From Cardiocondyla obscurior (taxonomy: Eukaryota; Arthropoda; Insecta; Hymenoptera; Formicidae), in contig NC_091871.1 of assembly GCF_019399895.1 (NCBI RefSeq), positions 4,369,001 through 4,433,000 of the forward strand: DNA of 64,000 nt, written 5' to 3'. Positions within the stretch are counted from its first letter, which is position 1; the number at the start of each line of letters is the position of its first letter. The notes below the pieces were generated by a model, which did no database searches, was not told where the DNA came from, and worked only from the letters and a program-made list of their open reading frames with translations. Position numbers and translations under genes: made by a program. This document shows, in pieces, positions 1 to 13,169 of this stretch.

Positions 1-3000
1 TGTGTCCTTGCCCCCGCTGACACCTCACCCGAATCATCGTCCATCTAAGCGCAAATCATCTGGCCCATCGTTCTCTCAGGAACCGTGCCCCGTACAGCAT
101 CAAGATCATCGCAAGAAGAGACCTTACAGGTAGATGCTCGATATTGATTTCTTTCTGCACTACTTAATTTTGCTCTTCTATTTTCGTTCACAAATCAATC
201 TGTTTGATGAACGGGATTCAGCACGATACCCGAACGATTGGCATTAGCGAATAATAGTGTTCTTATAACTCTGCGATCGAACAAGATTTCATGAAAAAGT
301 AGAAGATGTAAGGAATTAAATTAAGTTTTTTTTTTCTTTTAGACAAGTTCTTTTTTTTTGTTTTTTCTTTTATTGTTAAGGAGGAATTCGCTGTTTCAGA
401 GTGTTACAAATTGGCGCTACGCCTTTAATGCACGCCTGTCAGCAAGGCGACAGAGCAAGAGTGCTGAGATTATTGAAGGAACAGGAAGAGACGATCGCTT
501 ACCGAGATCGTACGCTGAGAAACGCTCTCCATTATTGCATGGACGCGGGTACCGGGGGTGCCGTTGCCGCGGCGGCACCAGAACTGGTGAATGCCTGTGA
601 TGCCGAAGGTCACACCCCGCTTCATCTCGCAGTAATCGCTGGAGACACTCAACTGGTCGCGGTTCTTTTGGCCAACGGTGCCGATGTCAATGCCAAGGAT
701 CTCGAAGGACACAGCGTTCTCCACTGGGCTACTGGTATTTTAATCAGTAATAAATGGCCTTTTTATGCTTATATTTTAAATTGCACAATTATTTTTCAGT
801 TGTATTAACAAAAGTTATTATTTTACTTATTATTAGTTGGATTAGAATTAATCATTTTTATAGATCTGCATTAATTATATTAAGTATTTGATTTTGCATT
901 TGATAATGCAGTATAAATTAACAGTATTTAAGTTTTCACTACCGTGTTTAAAATTTTTTTCTTTCTTTTACATACATGAATGTACATAAAATCGATATAT
1001 ATTCAACAAATGAAATATTTTCACGCTTGAAAGTTTGTGAGTATTCATATAAATAAAATCCAAGGACTTCTATGGTCAGTTGTTCGAACGATCGCGATAT
1101 GCACCCTCGCGTGATCGCTAACAAACCGGAATGACGTTACTCAGAATGACCTACTGACCTTCCTTGACCATTACGGCACACCATCGTTTCCCTGGAGATC
1201 GGAAGGAATGATACGACTCTCCGCATTTCAACCTGTCACTTTTAAGGAAACCTTAATGAATATATGATAATGGATAATTTAACTTTTTTAAAAAAAAAGA
1301 AGAAAACCAAATTATAATATAAAAATTACAAATTAAATAATTAATAAATGATTAATAAATAATAATAACAATTTTTATAGTTTTAGTCTAAAATTATAAA
1401 ACTATAAAAAAGGTACAAAAATGATTTTCAGTTTGCGGAGAAGCGGAATGCGTTCGATTGGTTTTGGCAGCCGGTGCGCGACCCTCTACCCCGGATTTAC
1501 GTGGCGGATCTCCACTTCATTACGCCGCTCAATGTTGCGGTGCGGCCGCCACGGCCGAACTTGCCGTTCCCAAAAAAGTCGGTCTAAAGGTTTTGCAAAC
1601 GCTTCTCGAATTTGGTGCGGACGTAAATGCAAAAGACGAGGATGGACGGCAACCGATTTTATGGGCGGCAAGCGCGGGTAGCGTAGAGGCCGTGTTGGCT
1701 CTGGCAAGGTAAACTATTTTGACTCTAATCGCTTTAGTTTCTTAATAAGCGTATTGATCTCTTCATAATTAAATTAATTTTAACTTTTGATTCGTTAAAC
1801 GTTAATATAAAAAAATGTAAAAAATTAAGGATTTGTTATAATCTTTTGTTGATTCAGGGCTGGAGGCTCGGCAGCTGCAGGTACTTCAGACAAAGATGGG
1901 CTGACAGCACTTCATTGCGCGGCTTCAAGGGGTCACGCGAGATGCGTAGAAGTACTCGTTAACTTGTGCGGGTCTCATCCAGACTATGTGGACGACAACG
2001 GTTGCTCCGCATTACACTATGCTGCCACTTTAGGCCACGCAGACGCTACTGCTCTTATTCTTAAACTTGGCGCAGATCCCAATCGCCAAGATCGAAAGGG
2101 TAGAACGTAAGATTATAAATTTATGAACAATCATAATTTTTATTAATTAAGTAATTGATAAAATAATAGATTTTCTTTAAAATAACCATTGTTCACAACT
2201 AATATTCTGTTGTGCTTAATACGTGCTGGATCAATTTATTATATTTTAATCTCGATTAAAAAGTATTGAAATTTTTATTTTTTAGACCGGCACTCTGCGC
2301 CGCGGCTAAGGGTCAGTTAGAAACGTTAAAGATTCTGACTCAGTATGGCGGATCACTTCACGCTAAAACCGTACGTGGAACGGGGATAGGACACGAAGCC
2401 GTAGCATCCGGTAGAATCGAGCTGATAAAATGGTTAGCCAAAAAAAGACTGAGCACGTTGGACGCCGCCACTCACGACGGCAAGACGCCTCTTCACGTCG
2501 CAGCCTTGCATGGTCATTTAGACGCGTGCAAAATTCTCTTGGATCATGGCGTGAAGATCAATGCAGTTCTTCGAACCAGCAAGGGCAATTCGATGACTCC
2601 ATTAGACGCAGCTCTTTATAGAGGACACCGGGATTGCGCGAAACTGATTCAAATGCACGGTGGTACTACAGCGCAGCAATTGAGAACGCACAAAATCGCA
2701 CCAAATAAAGGTCAGATTAGGTATATGCGTAACGCTTAAATATTCGTTCAGTCTGACTCGAAAAGGATCGATATAATTCCAGAAAACACAAAATATTACA
2801 GCAATATCTTAATATTGATTTATTATTGCAACAAAATAAATCATTGAAACAACAATTTTAGTTTTTACAGCAAAGGTTCGAATAAAACATGATGATAGTA
2901 GCAGCGCGAGCGACAGTAGCCCTTGTAGACGAGGATATAAGCATCCCGAGCTTTATTACGAAGAAAGGTGGATAGAAAGAAGAACCCGGCGAAAAGGTAA

Positions 3001-6000
3001 TCTGAAGAAACTGACTCGTCAGGATAGTCGAAGTTTTAGTGAGGAAGAAGTGCGTTTGTCAAAGATATCCTCGAAAAAGGACGAAAGGAGAGCTCGAAGT
3101 GAATCTGCACGGTAAAATAGATATTTCTTCGTTAATTAAATAAAAAAATTAACCAAATTATTTTATAAAGTCTCTTTTATTGATTATATTGCCATAAAAT
3201 GTTAAGTTTGCGTTTTTTAATTATAAATAATTTACTAGATATGACGATAACGATACCCATGAGCACAATCTGCAAAAGAAACGGAGCAGAAGAACGTCGA
3301 CGAGACACAGACACAAGTATTCGGACTCATCGTTCGAATCGGACAGTTGTAGTTATTCCCACGATGAAAATGGAACAACTAAACATCGACAGTACGCAAG
3401 AAAACGACAAGAAAAAGATAAAAGTAAAAGCCTTAACGAAATGGATGCCAAAGATAACTCGAAAAATGAAAATGACGATGATCAAAGCGTAAGTGACGAC
3501 AGCTTAGAGGTAATCGTAGTAAAGAGATCGTTAGAAAAGAAGTGCGAGAAGGTAGTATCTGGAAAAAGATTAAAGACACCCAAAGAATGCACAAAGGAAA
3601 CGAAGTTAACTAAAACGCACAAGCGTAGCTCTACAAAAACGTTGAGATCTAACAAACCGTTCGATAAAAATGAGGATATGCTAGATCAAAAAGAATCCCC
3701 GGATAAAAAAGAAAAAAAAGTTGTGTTAAAAGAGCCGGCGCACACTTCCGCTGAAGAGGAAGAAGGTAGCAGCGAGAGGGTAATAGAGTCTCGATTTCGA
3801 AGAGACGCTACGGATAGCACTAGTCAGGAAACCGTCGAGCGAGTGATTGTCACAGCGATGGTTCACAAAGACCAAACATCTGACACCCCAAGATCGACAC
3901 AGGAAATTGCGAAAGAAACAAGCTCCGACGTTTTAAGAAAAAAGACGACGGTAATAGAGGAGACAAAGGAAACTTCCCAAGATTCCTCAGGTAAAAAAAT
4001 CGCGTTGTCGCACAAAGCTGATATGCATAGTACTTCGGAAGAAAAATCACGTCAAGTGACGCAAGAGAGTTTACCGATTAGTGAAGCGGATCAAAAACAG
4101 AGTGAGAAAATAACGATGTCTGCTGGTGCAAATAATACAAAAGAAGGTACGAGTAGTGAAACACAAAAAAAAAAAAATAGTTTAGTAAGTTTTTTATAAA
4201 TTAAAATAAAATCGTTTATTAATATACGAAATTGATAATTTTTCAGTTATTAGTCGTCGAATTTAATACCATTAGTACATTTCGTCAAACTCTATCTGCA
4301 ATAATCCTCTTTTTAGGTAGGTTATCAAGTAATAGTGCACTTTACGAAACCCAAGACCCAATCGAAGATAAGACGTTCGATAGATTATCCGACTTAAACG
4401 TTTCTAAATCTAGCCCTACTAAAGATCTGGATAAAGAGAAAATTAAATTAGAAAACGAAGATGAAAAAAGTGAAAATTCTATAGTTTCGAAAAATCAAAC
4501 AGATTCTTCAGTTGCAGTAAAACATATCTTGGTTTCGGGTGACGATGATGGAAAACTATTAACTTCTCAAGATTTAAAACAAGATAAAAAAACCGATGAA
4601 AAATCAAAAACTTTGAAACAATCTGATATGCAAGCTACAAGCAGCTTGAAAGAAAATGAATGTCTTGACGAGAAAGATAAAACCTCGACTAAGCAAATAT
4701 CTACAAAAGTAGTCACCAATGAGAATTTAATCGATGCTGTTCAATTAAAAGAAGATAAAAATGTTAAATGCGATAATATCAACAATTTAGAAAAAGTGCA
4801 GGCGGACACAAAACAAAAAATGGATGATGATAAATATTTAGATGATTCCGGGCACAGCAAATCCGTAGACTTGTCATCGATGGAATCGAAAGCGTCGTTG
4901 AATATGGAAGAAAGTTTTTCTCCGGAGAGAACGAGTTCACCACGTGACAAGAAATCGGAGCGTATTAAAAAACATGATAAAAATCACCCAGAAACTAAAA
5001 CAGGTAAATCGCCAAAATATGTTAAACTTTTAAGTGTTTTTATAATTATAGAAACAATGTTATTTTAAAGATTTGTCTAACAGATAAATGTTTCAGGAGA
5101 CAGAGATTATATCGACGACAGTTCTTCGAGTTCTCCAAAGCTTTCAAGATCGACAAAAACGAGACAGTCGAGGCCATCTACGGGAAAAAATACGAGAACA
5201 AAAAAGTCTTCTTCTAAAACTGCGACAAAAAAGCATTTATTTGAAAGTTCCGAAGAGCGTTCTCCGCGTCAAAGTGCAATAATTGCAGTGATAGATAGTC
5301 CAGAATGGGACGAAGACGAAGCAGTCGAGAAAGAAATTAGGGAAGCTCTCGGGGAGGATATGGAACACGAGACAGAGCATGAGGAAGACAATGAAATTGG
5401 TGTTATGCGAGTTTTGCCGAGTACGAGCGAAGAAGAGACTTCCAACGCAGTCGTACGTGTGTCTAGAACTTCAAGAATCGACACTTTGCCTCAAGTAATT
5501 AGAATTTTATTTTATTTATCTTGGAATTTAACTTAATCACAATATTAATCGGAATGTTATTACTGTTAGATGCAATCAACAAGCAACAACCGGTTGGTCG
5601 CAATCGAGAATGCCGATAGTTATCGGGAACGTTTACGGAGAAAACATCGTCGCGACAGTGGAGGCAGAGACAGTGGGATAGAACCGAGTCCGAGAGTGTC
5701 GAGAATTCCACGGAGACGAAATATAAAATGTTGTCCAAACACGGCGAAACAGCAAGCTCTCAATATGGAAACCATCACTAGGGACGTGCAAATCAACCTG
5801 CGTCGTTATCACCTCGAAAGGAAAATCTTTTTCCAGCTAATGGAACTAAAAAGATTACAGATTCGACACGGCAGAGCGAACGAGCATGTCTTAGTGAAAA
5901 GGCAGGTAAGACTAAACCTTCAGCGTTTGTCCTTCCTTCTTTTCTTTCTTCCGTAGCAGTATTCTGAATTATCCTAACGTATTGTAATATTTTTTTAATG

Positions 6001-7217
6001 TGCTCAGCGAGCTCAAAGCGTTTTCCCTCAAAACAGAAAAATAAAGCGTTTTTTCGCGTTTCCGAGATTAATCGTCACGCGTAACACAGATTTTTTTTTT
6101 ACTAGAAGAAACTTTACGCGCGCGTAGCGCGTTTCTGTCCGGCACTCGCGTTTAGAATAAAGTAAAAAAATTACGCCCGAATATTTTGCCAAACTCCCGA
6201 ACGACCGACGAACCGGCTGCAATCAATTTTATATAGGAATATGATAGGATAGGATACAATTGTTGATATATTTCGCAAAATTTGCAAAGCAATCTTTTCC
6301 AGGTAGACGCTTTTCATAAATCAGGAATGTCTGGACCTACTCTTGGTGTTGCAAAATATGATCGACCATTAACGTTTAGGTTACTATTAAATAAAATGTT
6401 GTTTATACAAACTAAGTAACATTTATATATTATTAATTATCAAGCGTTAAATATTACTACACAATTAAATCGTCATTGCAGGCAATTCGAAGCGTTCTTG
6501 TACGAGCAATTAAGAAGACTGCAGGGAAGACCAACTACTCCAGATTTTTGTACCGAAGCCAAGCAATGCACGCAAAAAACTCATCGTTGCCATCACGCCA
6601 CCAGCGCTTATACATCTATACCAGTGTATACCTATCGTACGTTAATATATTGTTGCATTTGAATATAACATTTTAATGTGACATTAGTTCTTGTAATGTA
6701 TTTTTTTTTATGCAGTCTAAATGATAATTTACGTAGCCAAAGTAATAGTTAATTTTTCGTCGTCTATACGTACGTAAAACTCGAAAAGAATCAGTTTCTG
6801 TAGCGTGAATGTAGATTATAATTGCAGTGGGTGGAGGCGTCCCAGATCGAGCAGACCATCTTCCGAAAATAGAGAGCCGCGGCCGAGGACAGATGACGGT
6901 AATAATATAAAAGAAATGTTTAAAAAATGTGTAGACTAGTAACTCCGATATAATAACTAAAAAAATATGATAAAGTTTGAAAGTTTAATTGTAATTTTTA
7001 ATTAAGATAATGACTTTTGTTAAATATGTTATATTTTCTACTTTTTTTTTAGGTGGAAGTGACACATGGAGAAGAAAAACAAGTGATCGCTCTTCCGACT
7101 GAAAAAATGGATCGTACAAAAAGATATTTCGTTACATTTAGTGTCAGAGGCGAAACGCAAGATTTTAAAAAACCCAAATCATCCTGCACGGTACAAAGAA
7201 ACGCGAAGAGCGTGTAA
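1..7217 (+). CDS. Ankyrin-repeat protein with long charged tail (5' end outside window)
   Basis: Fourteen phase-consistent exons: 1-129, 400-734, 1432-1708, 1858-2106, 2286-2710, 2871-3111, 3239-4184, 4247-5003, 5097-5494, 5570-5905, 6303-6379, 6482-6636, 6828-6898 and 7053-7217 (stop TAA 7215-7217), giving about 1,519 residues in the window. The start codon lies upstream. Residues about 45-470 carry roughly eleven ankyrin repeats, seen as motifs such as TPLMHACQQGD, TPLHLAVIAGD, SPLHYAAQCCG, TALHCAASRGH, SALHYAATLGH, TPLHVAALHGH and TPLDAALYRGH. Ankyrin repeats are protein-binding scaffolds. The remaining thousand residues are Lys/Glu/Ser/Asp-rich and probably disordered, with a more ordered end (QFEAFLYEQLRRLQGRP, then RYFVTFSVRGETQDFKK). 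The largest intron, 735-1431, is AT-rich with no other gene. I cannot assign a named orthologue; an inversin-like or ANKRD-type scaffold is the nearest description. Exon structure is well supported by phase; exon 8's first codons are less certain. Confidence 0.85.
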
Positions 7218-7679
7218 ATTCAAATTTCAGACGCAGTTTTTGTGATAATCAAGAAGCAATTAGTAATTTTTAACAAATAGTAATTTTCTTTAATATTTTC
7301 TTTGGAGAAAACTTGACTTAATCGTTCTCTCGCACAAAAGTCTAAAGTAATAAATACGTACACCAAAACTGCCAGATGGAACAAAATTTATATATCGATT
7401 AAAAATAAAGTTATGTATATTAAAAACGGACAGAAATTGACTTGTATATAATAGTTATAGTCTCGTACCTGAATAATTGTAGCTTATAATTATTCTCTCG
7501 TCTCTCCTCACCAAAAAAGAGAGTGCTACTTTATCCTGAATGTTGCGCAAATTTTAAAATTTAATGTTATACTTACTATAAGAGAAATTTTTCGCCACGA
7601 TATACAAAATTGAAGATGATGAATTTCTTCGATAGAATGTATCTCCGAATTATATTTTCTGTGTTCCCTAATTATGTAA

Positions 7680-7685
7680 AATAAA
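7680..7685 (+). other. Poly(A) signal AATAAA, ankyrin gene
   Basis: The hexamer AATAAA lies about 460 bases after the stop codon in AT-rich sequence. It is the best-placed signal for the 3' end, although earlier variants are present in the UTR. Confidence 0.45.
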
Positions 7686-9979
7686 GTTCTGTATATAAAA
7701 ATATAAATAAATCCGAATTAATTACGATTTTTTTTTAACTTACAATTTATCTTTAAAATTTTCATATAAAAATTAAAAATTAATTTAATATAAGTATTAA
7801 TATAATAATATTAATTTATTAAATTTTAATTACTAGTAAAAAATATAATTTGTTTCATAAGGCAACAATAGAATAACACTTCATTAGCGTAGTGATATAA
7901 AAATGTATGGCATGGCAGTCATAGGCATCCGACTGCTCTCGGATTCAGTCAGAAAAGTGTCGGGACCCGTCAGTTCCTCTTTGTCGCTATAGTGATTTAT
8001 ATATTCATATATCCAAACCAATTATCGAATCACAGAATAATTATCAAATACAGAAACATATAATCATTTACATTATATCTTATTTATATTAATTAAATAT
8101 ATTCCAATTCAGGTTCTCCCCAAAATGTTAGATCTGTTTTCCGGTTAATGTGCGAGAAGAATCAATCAAATTAACGAAGGCGGATGCATGGCAGGTACTG
8201 AAAGCATTACCCCAAAGAGTTATCGATCGGCCGGTGGACGTGGTTTTAGGTAAAAGAACAGTTGCGTGTGCCAGTGGAAAATCAAAGGATTTCGCGTCGC
8301 GCCGTCGAAGAAGCCGCTTCGACGAAAGGTTATGTTAATATCAATACGTCGAGATAAATCCGCGATGATCGCAACGGTGCTCGTCAGGATGCAGCACGAC
8401 TATCTTATCATTAACGTGGAATATCTATGAGAAGCTCGCGAATGGACAAATGGCTTCAAGATAGAAAGCTCTGGCTGTTCGGTAGCACGCTACCGTTGCT
8501 ACCAAGAAGGTAAACATTCATCGCCGAGGCATCGACATTTAACGCGCAAAATGCATGCAGTTAGAATTAATAAGAGCATTATATCGCCGAACATATTTTT
8601 CCGTAAGTTTCCCTATTTTTATTAACAATTTATTTGTGCCTTTAAGTATTCGTAAACGTAGAATTTCAATTTAGTATTTTTATTTCATTTTTGATAGTTG
8701 GCTTTCACTTTCGAGATGCAGATAAAATTTTATTACACGTTCCTCGACACCAGCATTGTTCAATTATTATTTCTCAAATAGATTTATTGTTGCTTCTTAT
8801 AAAATTTTATGTTTGCCAGCTAATTATTTTTTTATTTTTGTCAGGTATAAATGTGAACATTTGCGAATCGCAATGACAAAGCAATTTCTTATCATCTTCT
8901 CGCAATCGGAGAATGCGCACGTTAAGTGTCGCACTTTTATACTCTTTCACACATTTCATCGCACGTAGCACAGACTATAGCGTCCGTCCAACAGTTGGGA
9001 ACATTTTGACCTCTTTCACGGTCGCCAGGTATATAGACATACTCGTGGAACGTAATATCGATTGTCTATAATCAAGAGTTCAACAATAACGTAAAACCGC
9101 TCTTTTCTTCAACGTATTAGTACTGTCCGGTATGTTCGCCAACAAGGGTGACCTGGCAAGAGTACTCCATGAACACTATTTTTGGATTTTTGTACGTACT
9201 AATAAGTTTTTACGCTTTCTTTTTTAGTTGTGAATGTTAATTATCGTGTAGAGTAAACTTTTAATCAGATTGCAAAACTAAAAATTAAAATAATTGGTCC
9301 CGAGGAAAAGGGTAAGTTAAATAATATCAATTTAACATGCTATTGACCAAATTGTAAAAAAAAAAATTGACAATTGTTATAATCTAATTAATATAACGTC
9401 AAATTGATATTATTTTGATTTATTAGTTTTTTTTAGGGTGGTTATGCGTTTATTTTGCACTGTGGATATCTGGGATTTATATTTAAGAATAAAATACAAT
9501 CCCATGAGAAGTCTGCTCAATCATACTAGCAAAATAATTTTCGCCGAATCGATATTGTGCTCAGTTGAGTATTAAATGTTAAAGAGCACATTCATTTCAG
9601 TAGGCAATTCTTTCTCATTTTCCACGGTATTTCTCAATCTTGCAGCAATCTAGATGCTCGTTATACCGCGTGTAACGTAATATATTATACAGACGTTATT
9701 TAATTTTTATTACCGTACTGCGATACCTGCTTGATTGATAGCATACGAGAGCGCGATACTAGTGTGTATTATGAATATCGAAGCACATCGGTATATCGTG
9801 CTGCTTTTGAGGTAATTACTTTGGCTCGATGCTGTAATCGGTAGCTGACCAGCTCGCTGGCCAGCATTTACGCCTGCGCTAAACGCGAATTCGAATAAAG
9901 CGAAACTCGTGGGGTAGTTTGACCCTTGGTCATCCATCGGGACAGAGACAGTGCACCCGGTACCTTACATGGTGATACA
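7686..9979. other. Intergenic region with possible untranslated exons
   Basis: I see no convincing protein gene here. GC-richer islands sit in AT-rich DNA: 7910-8000, a segment 8113-8248 bounded by AATTCAG and a GTAAAA donor-like site, and 9132-9191, which has an ATG followed by 20 open codons and a GTACGT donor-like site. These could be 5' untranslated exons of the downstream kinase gene or a noncoding transcript. No frame gives a recognisable protein. Confidence 0.4.
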
Positions 9980-10032
9980 ATGCTCTTTACGCAACAATTG
10001 ACGTCGTTACCCTGCCTGGCCAAATATAAGAA
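9980..10032 (+). other. Possible alternative first coding exon of the CDKL kinase
   Basis: An ATG at 9980 opens 17 codons plus two bases, ending at a GTATGT donor (10033). Joining to the acceptor TTCAG at 10261-10265 keeps phase and adds eight codons before the kinase ATG at 10288. This would give a kinase with 25 extra N-terminal residues. Nothing here shows that it is used; the ATG at 10288 matches the family's usual start. Confidence 0.35.
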
Positions 10033-10287
10033 GTATGTGCTTAAGTAAAAAAAAAAAAAAAAATTAACTTTATTTGTTGCTCATAATTTGGTTAATATAT
10101 TTTCTAATTTTTTAATTCCGACGAGACCAGCCAATTGGATTACATCAGAACGAATAAGAGCATGTTGGAGCACGTGAGGCGAATGGATCACCTTTTTTTC
10201 TGCGTATATATGTGTCTGTATACGATTTATATACCTATATCTAAAATAAAAAAATAATTTTTCAGGTCTCGGGCACCGAGCAAAACC

Positions 10288-12544
10288 ATGGAGCGTTACG
10301 AACGTTTGGCGCGTCTCGGCGAGGGTAGCTACGGCGTAGTCTTCCAGTGCAGGGATCGGCAAACTGGAAAACTGGTCGCTGTGAAGAAGTTCCAGCAGAC
10401 CGAAGATGATCCTCTAATACGTAAAATTGCCTTACGAGAGATACGTCTGTTAAAAGTGAGTTTCATTTTATTGTTTCCTCAATCGCTGAAGATAAAAATT
10501 TTTACTTGTAATTACATGCAAAAAGAAGATCGTAAAAGTCGTCGATTCGTTTTTAATGTTTTCCGATTTGATCGATCCGCGGAGTAACTAAGTTTGCCGA
10601 AGGTTGTGTTCTTGAAGGTGAATGACCTCCGGAACATACTACTGGTGCCTACTAAAACGGGGTGACGATGGCGCGATAAGTTCGACCTCTTAGGAGCTTA
10701 TAATGAATAATTAGATCCAATATTAGATAAATTTTACCGTTTTCTTTTTTTTTATCTATAATTTTTTATTTTTTTTTTTAAATACGAGTCATATAAAAAT
10801 TAAACTGAATTAAGATTTGCAACTGCAATTAATAAATTTTTTTAATCGTTTTTTGTCGTTTTCTCAGTCGTTGCTTACGAGAAAATTGCAGCAGTGACTA
10901 GTACACGCCAAACAAGGAAATCACAGTCTTATTTACACGATAAGAAGCTCACACAGGTGCAATAATGGCCGCAAGAAGTAGCCAACGGTCAATACCGGGC
11001 AGCGGTCAATATCTCGGCGTCTTACGGTCTTACCGACCTAACATTATCATTGCAATCTGTGGGCTGACCACCCAAACGTATGCGCATTCAAATCAGCCAC
11101 GTAACATTTTGACATTTTATTTCAAGGTTGTTCCTTGTTTGGCAATCAAGATATAACATTATGAATGTCTTCCCCCGAAAATAAACCGTATGTTAAAACT
11201 TGGTTGCAGTACTTTAATTATAAGGTGCTACAAACTTGTTAATATAAATTTTAGAATTGTATTAAAAAAACCCGAAGATGTCGTTTGTTTTAATTTATTA
11301 TAAATAAGTCCTGTTTTTTAACACAGAATCTCAAGCACCCGAACTTAGTCAACCTTCTGGAAGTCTTCAGGCGAAAGAGGAAGCTACACTTGGTATTCGA
11401 GTATTGCGAGAACACTCTTCTGAACGAAATGGAAAAGTACCCTGGTGGTTGTCCGGAGCCAACAACCAGACAAATCACTTGGCAAATTTTACAAGGTGTC
11501 GCTTATTGCCATCGCCTCGGATGCGTTCACAGAGACGTGAAGCCAGAGAACATCTTAATCACTGCTGAAGGCGTGGTAAAATTGTGCGATTTCGGATTCG
11601 CGCGTATGCTCAGTCCCGGGGAAAATTATACGGAATACGTAGCAACTAGATGGTACAGAGCACCTGAATTACTGGTAAATATCGAAAAATGTACAATTAA
11701 ATCTTCGGATTAATTATAATCGTAATTATGTGATTTTCGAAACAGGTCGGAGACACACAGTACGGTACTCCGGTCGATGTGTGGGCAATCGGGTGCGTGT
11801 TTGCCGAATTAATACGGGGTGAAGCTTTGTGGCCAGGGAAATCCGACGTGGATCAGTTGTACTTAATAAGAAGAACACTGGGTGATCTTTTACCCAGACA
11901 CATGGCTATTTTTCAACAGAACGAGTTCTTTACTGGTATTACTCTTCCAACGCCGCAAACACTTACACCCCTCGAAGATGCTCTACCTCGTGGAAACGGC
12001 AGCGCATTACAGGTATTAAAAAATTTATTTTGATAGTACTTTAATCTGGAGCTAACTCGTTTAAAGTGCCAAATTTTTTAAATAAAGAAAAATTATTTTT
12101 AAAATTACTTTCCTAATGATTGTTGAGTAATATCTTTGACTGGCAGATGGATTTTTTGAAAAAGTGTTTGGATAAAGATCCAAATGAAAGGTGGACGTGC
12201 GAACAGCTGTTACGGCATTCTTACTTCGATAACTTTCATTTTAAAATGCCAGACGTCGAAACGGAAGAGTTGGAGAAACTTAAAAAATATCGAGAGCGTT
12301 CTAGGGTGAGTTTAATAATTTAAATTAAAGGCTCTTGGCAAATTATATTTAATACAAATAATTTAAGAGCAAAAATGTGTAATAATGATTGTTATCATAT
12401 TTCTAGAATACCAATTACAGTCAAATGGTGTTACCTCAGTTACCCAAGGCTGGCCCTTCTGTTCACAGTCAAAGTGAAAGTCGACCGAAGAGCTCGTCTG
12501 TACATCAACCAAATTTCGACCATCTACCTACTATAAGAGGTTAA
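10288..12544 (+). CDS. Cyclin-dependent kinase-like (CDKL1/CDKL4-type) Ser/Thr kinase
   Basis: Five coding exons: 10288-10455, 11327-11674, 11746-12012, 12147-12305 and 12407-12544, for 359 residues. An acceptor at 10265 shows that a 5' exon exists upstream. Kinase motifs are complete: glycine loop GEGSYGVV (residues 11-18), VAVKKF lysine, the family's NKxxxRE-like helix as RKIALRE, catalytic HRDVKPEN, DFG, and an activation loop with the MAPK-like TEY followed by VATRWYRAPE. The stretch YGTPVDVWAIGCVFAEL is highly typical of CDKL1/4. CDKL kinases belong to the CMGC group and are linked to cilia and flagella in several organisms (family knowledge). The C-terminal 45 residues after the kinase fold are Ser/Pro-rich and short, as in CDKL1/4 and unlike CDKL5. 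Intron 1 (10456-11326) holds no visible gene. I am sure of the family, less sure which vertebrate paralogue it corresponds to. Confidence 0.95.
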
Positions 12545-12708
12545 TCGTCTCTTCTGTGATTGTACATATGTTTTCCTAAGCTTTTTGAGAATGCTCGTGT
12601 TAATTTATAAAATTCTATAAAAACGATTGTTATCCTTTTTTATTTGTATTAGTACTTTTTTTTTATTATAGAACTTTTATTAGATTTTTATTTATATATA
12701 TAGAAAAG

Positions 12709-12714
12709 AATAAA
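12709..12714 (+). other. Poly(A) signal AATAAA, CDKL gene
   Basis: AATAAA lies 165 bases after the kinase stop codon. The converging microprotein gene has its own signal on the other strand at 12892-12887 (TTTATT on +), so the two transcripts end tail to tail. Confidence 0.5.
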
Positions 12715-12980
12715 AACGAATGTAATTCATATGTACATTTCTTGCATTAAAAGTTTTATATAAATTATGGTTTATAAATCGTTAATATAGTTATTTTGTA
12801 TATAAGTAACAGGTAGGTATAATAAATTTAAATTTAAAATATAATAAATTATGTATAGCAAAAATCTAATTTTTTTAGTCCTATTTTTTATTTTTGAAAG
12901 TATTTTTAAATATAATATTATTAAAACTATACATTTTTTAAACAGGTATAATTATATTAATAAAAAAAATGTATATTACA

Positions 12981-13151
12981 TCATGTAGTCAATTTTTTGT
13001 ACAGTTTGACTACTGGATGATCGTGTCTTTCGGATTCTGGGACATAACGCTGTTGCAGGGAATACCAACCTATATGAAATCCTATAATTATCGGTACTAA
13101 AACACATAAGGTAACGTTTTCTTTAATAAATGACTTTTTAGGTGGTTGCAT
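12981..13151 (-). CDS. Single-pass membrane microprotein, 56 residues, unknown function
   Basis: A single-exon ORF runs from an ATG at 13151 to a TGA at 12981-12983. The open frame extends six codons further upstream only through a non-ATG codon, so I use the ATG. The protein begins with a short basic segment (QPPKKSFIKEN), then a hydrophobic stretch of about 18 residues (VTLCVLVPIIIGFHIGW), then a charged tail ending HPVVKLYKKLTT. This layout, with a basic N-terminus and one short membrane span, is common in small mitochondrial inner-membrane or assembly proteins, but I do not recognise the family. A reverse-strand AATAAA lies about 90 bases beyond the stop (12892-12887). The length is short enough that chance cannot be excluded; the composition and poly(A) position favour a real gene. 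Confidence 0.5.
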   Translation of the reverse strand: MQPPKKSFIKENVTLCVLVPIIIGFHIGWYSLQQRYVPESERHDHPVVKLYKKLTT

Positions 13152-13169
13152 TTTTTGTCCCTTTTCCAA

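Noticed and set aside
8150..8338. 62-codon plus-strand frame beginning at a non-ATG codon
   Set aside because: No ATG start, no domain; splice-like signals cut across it.
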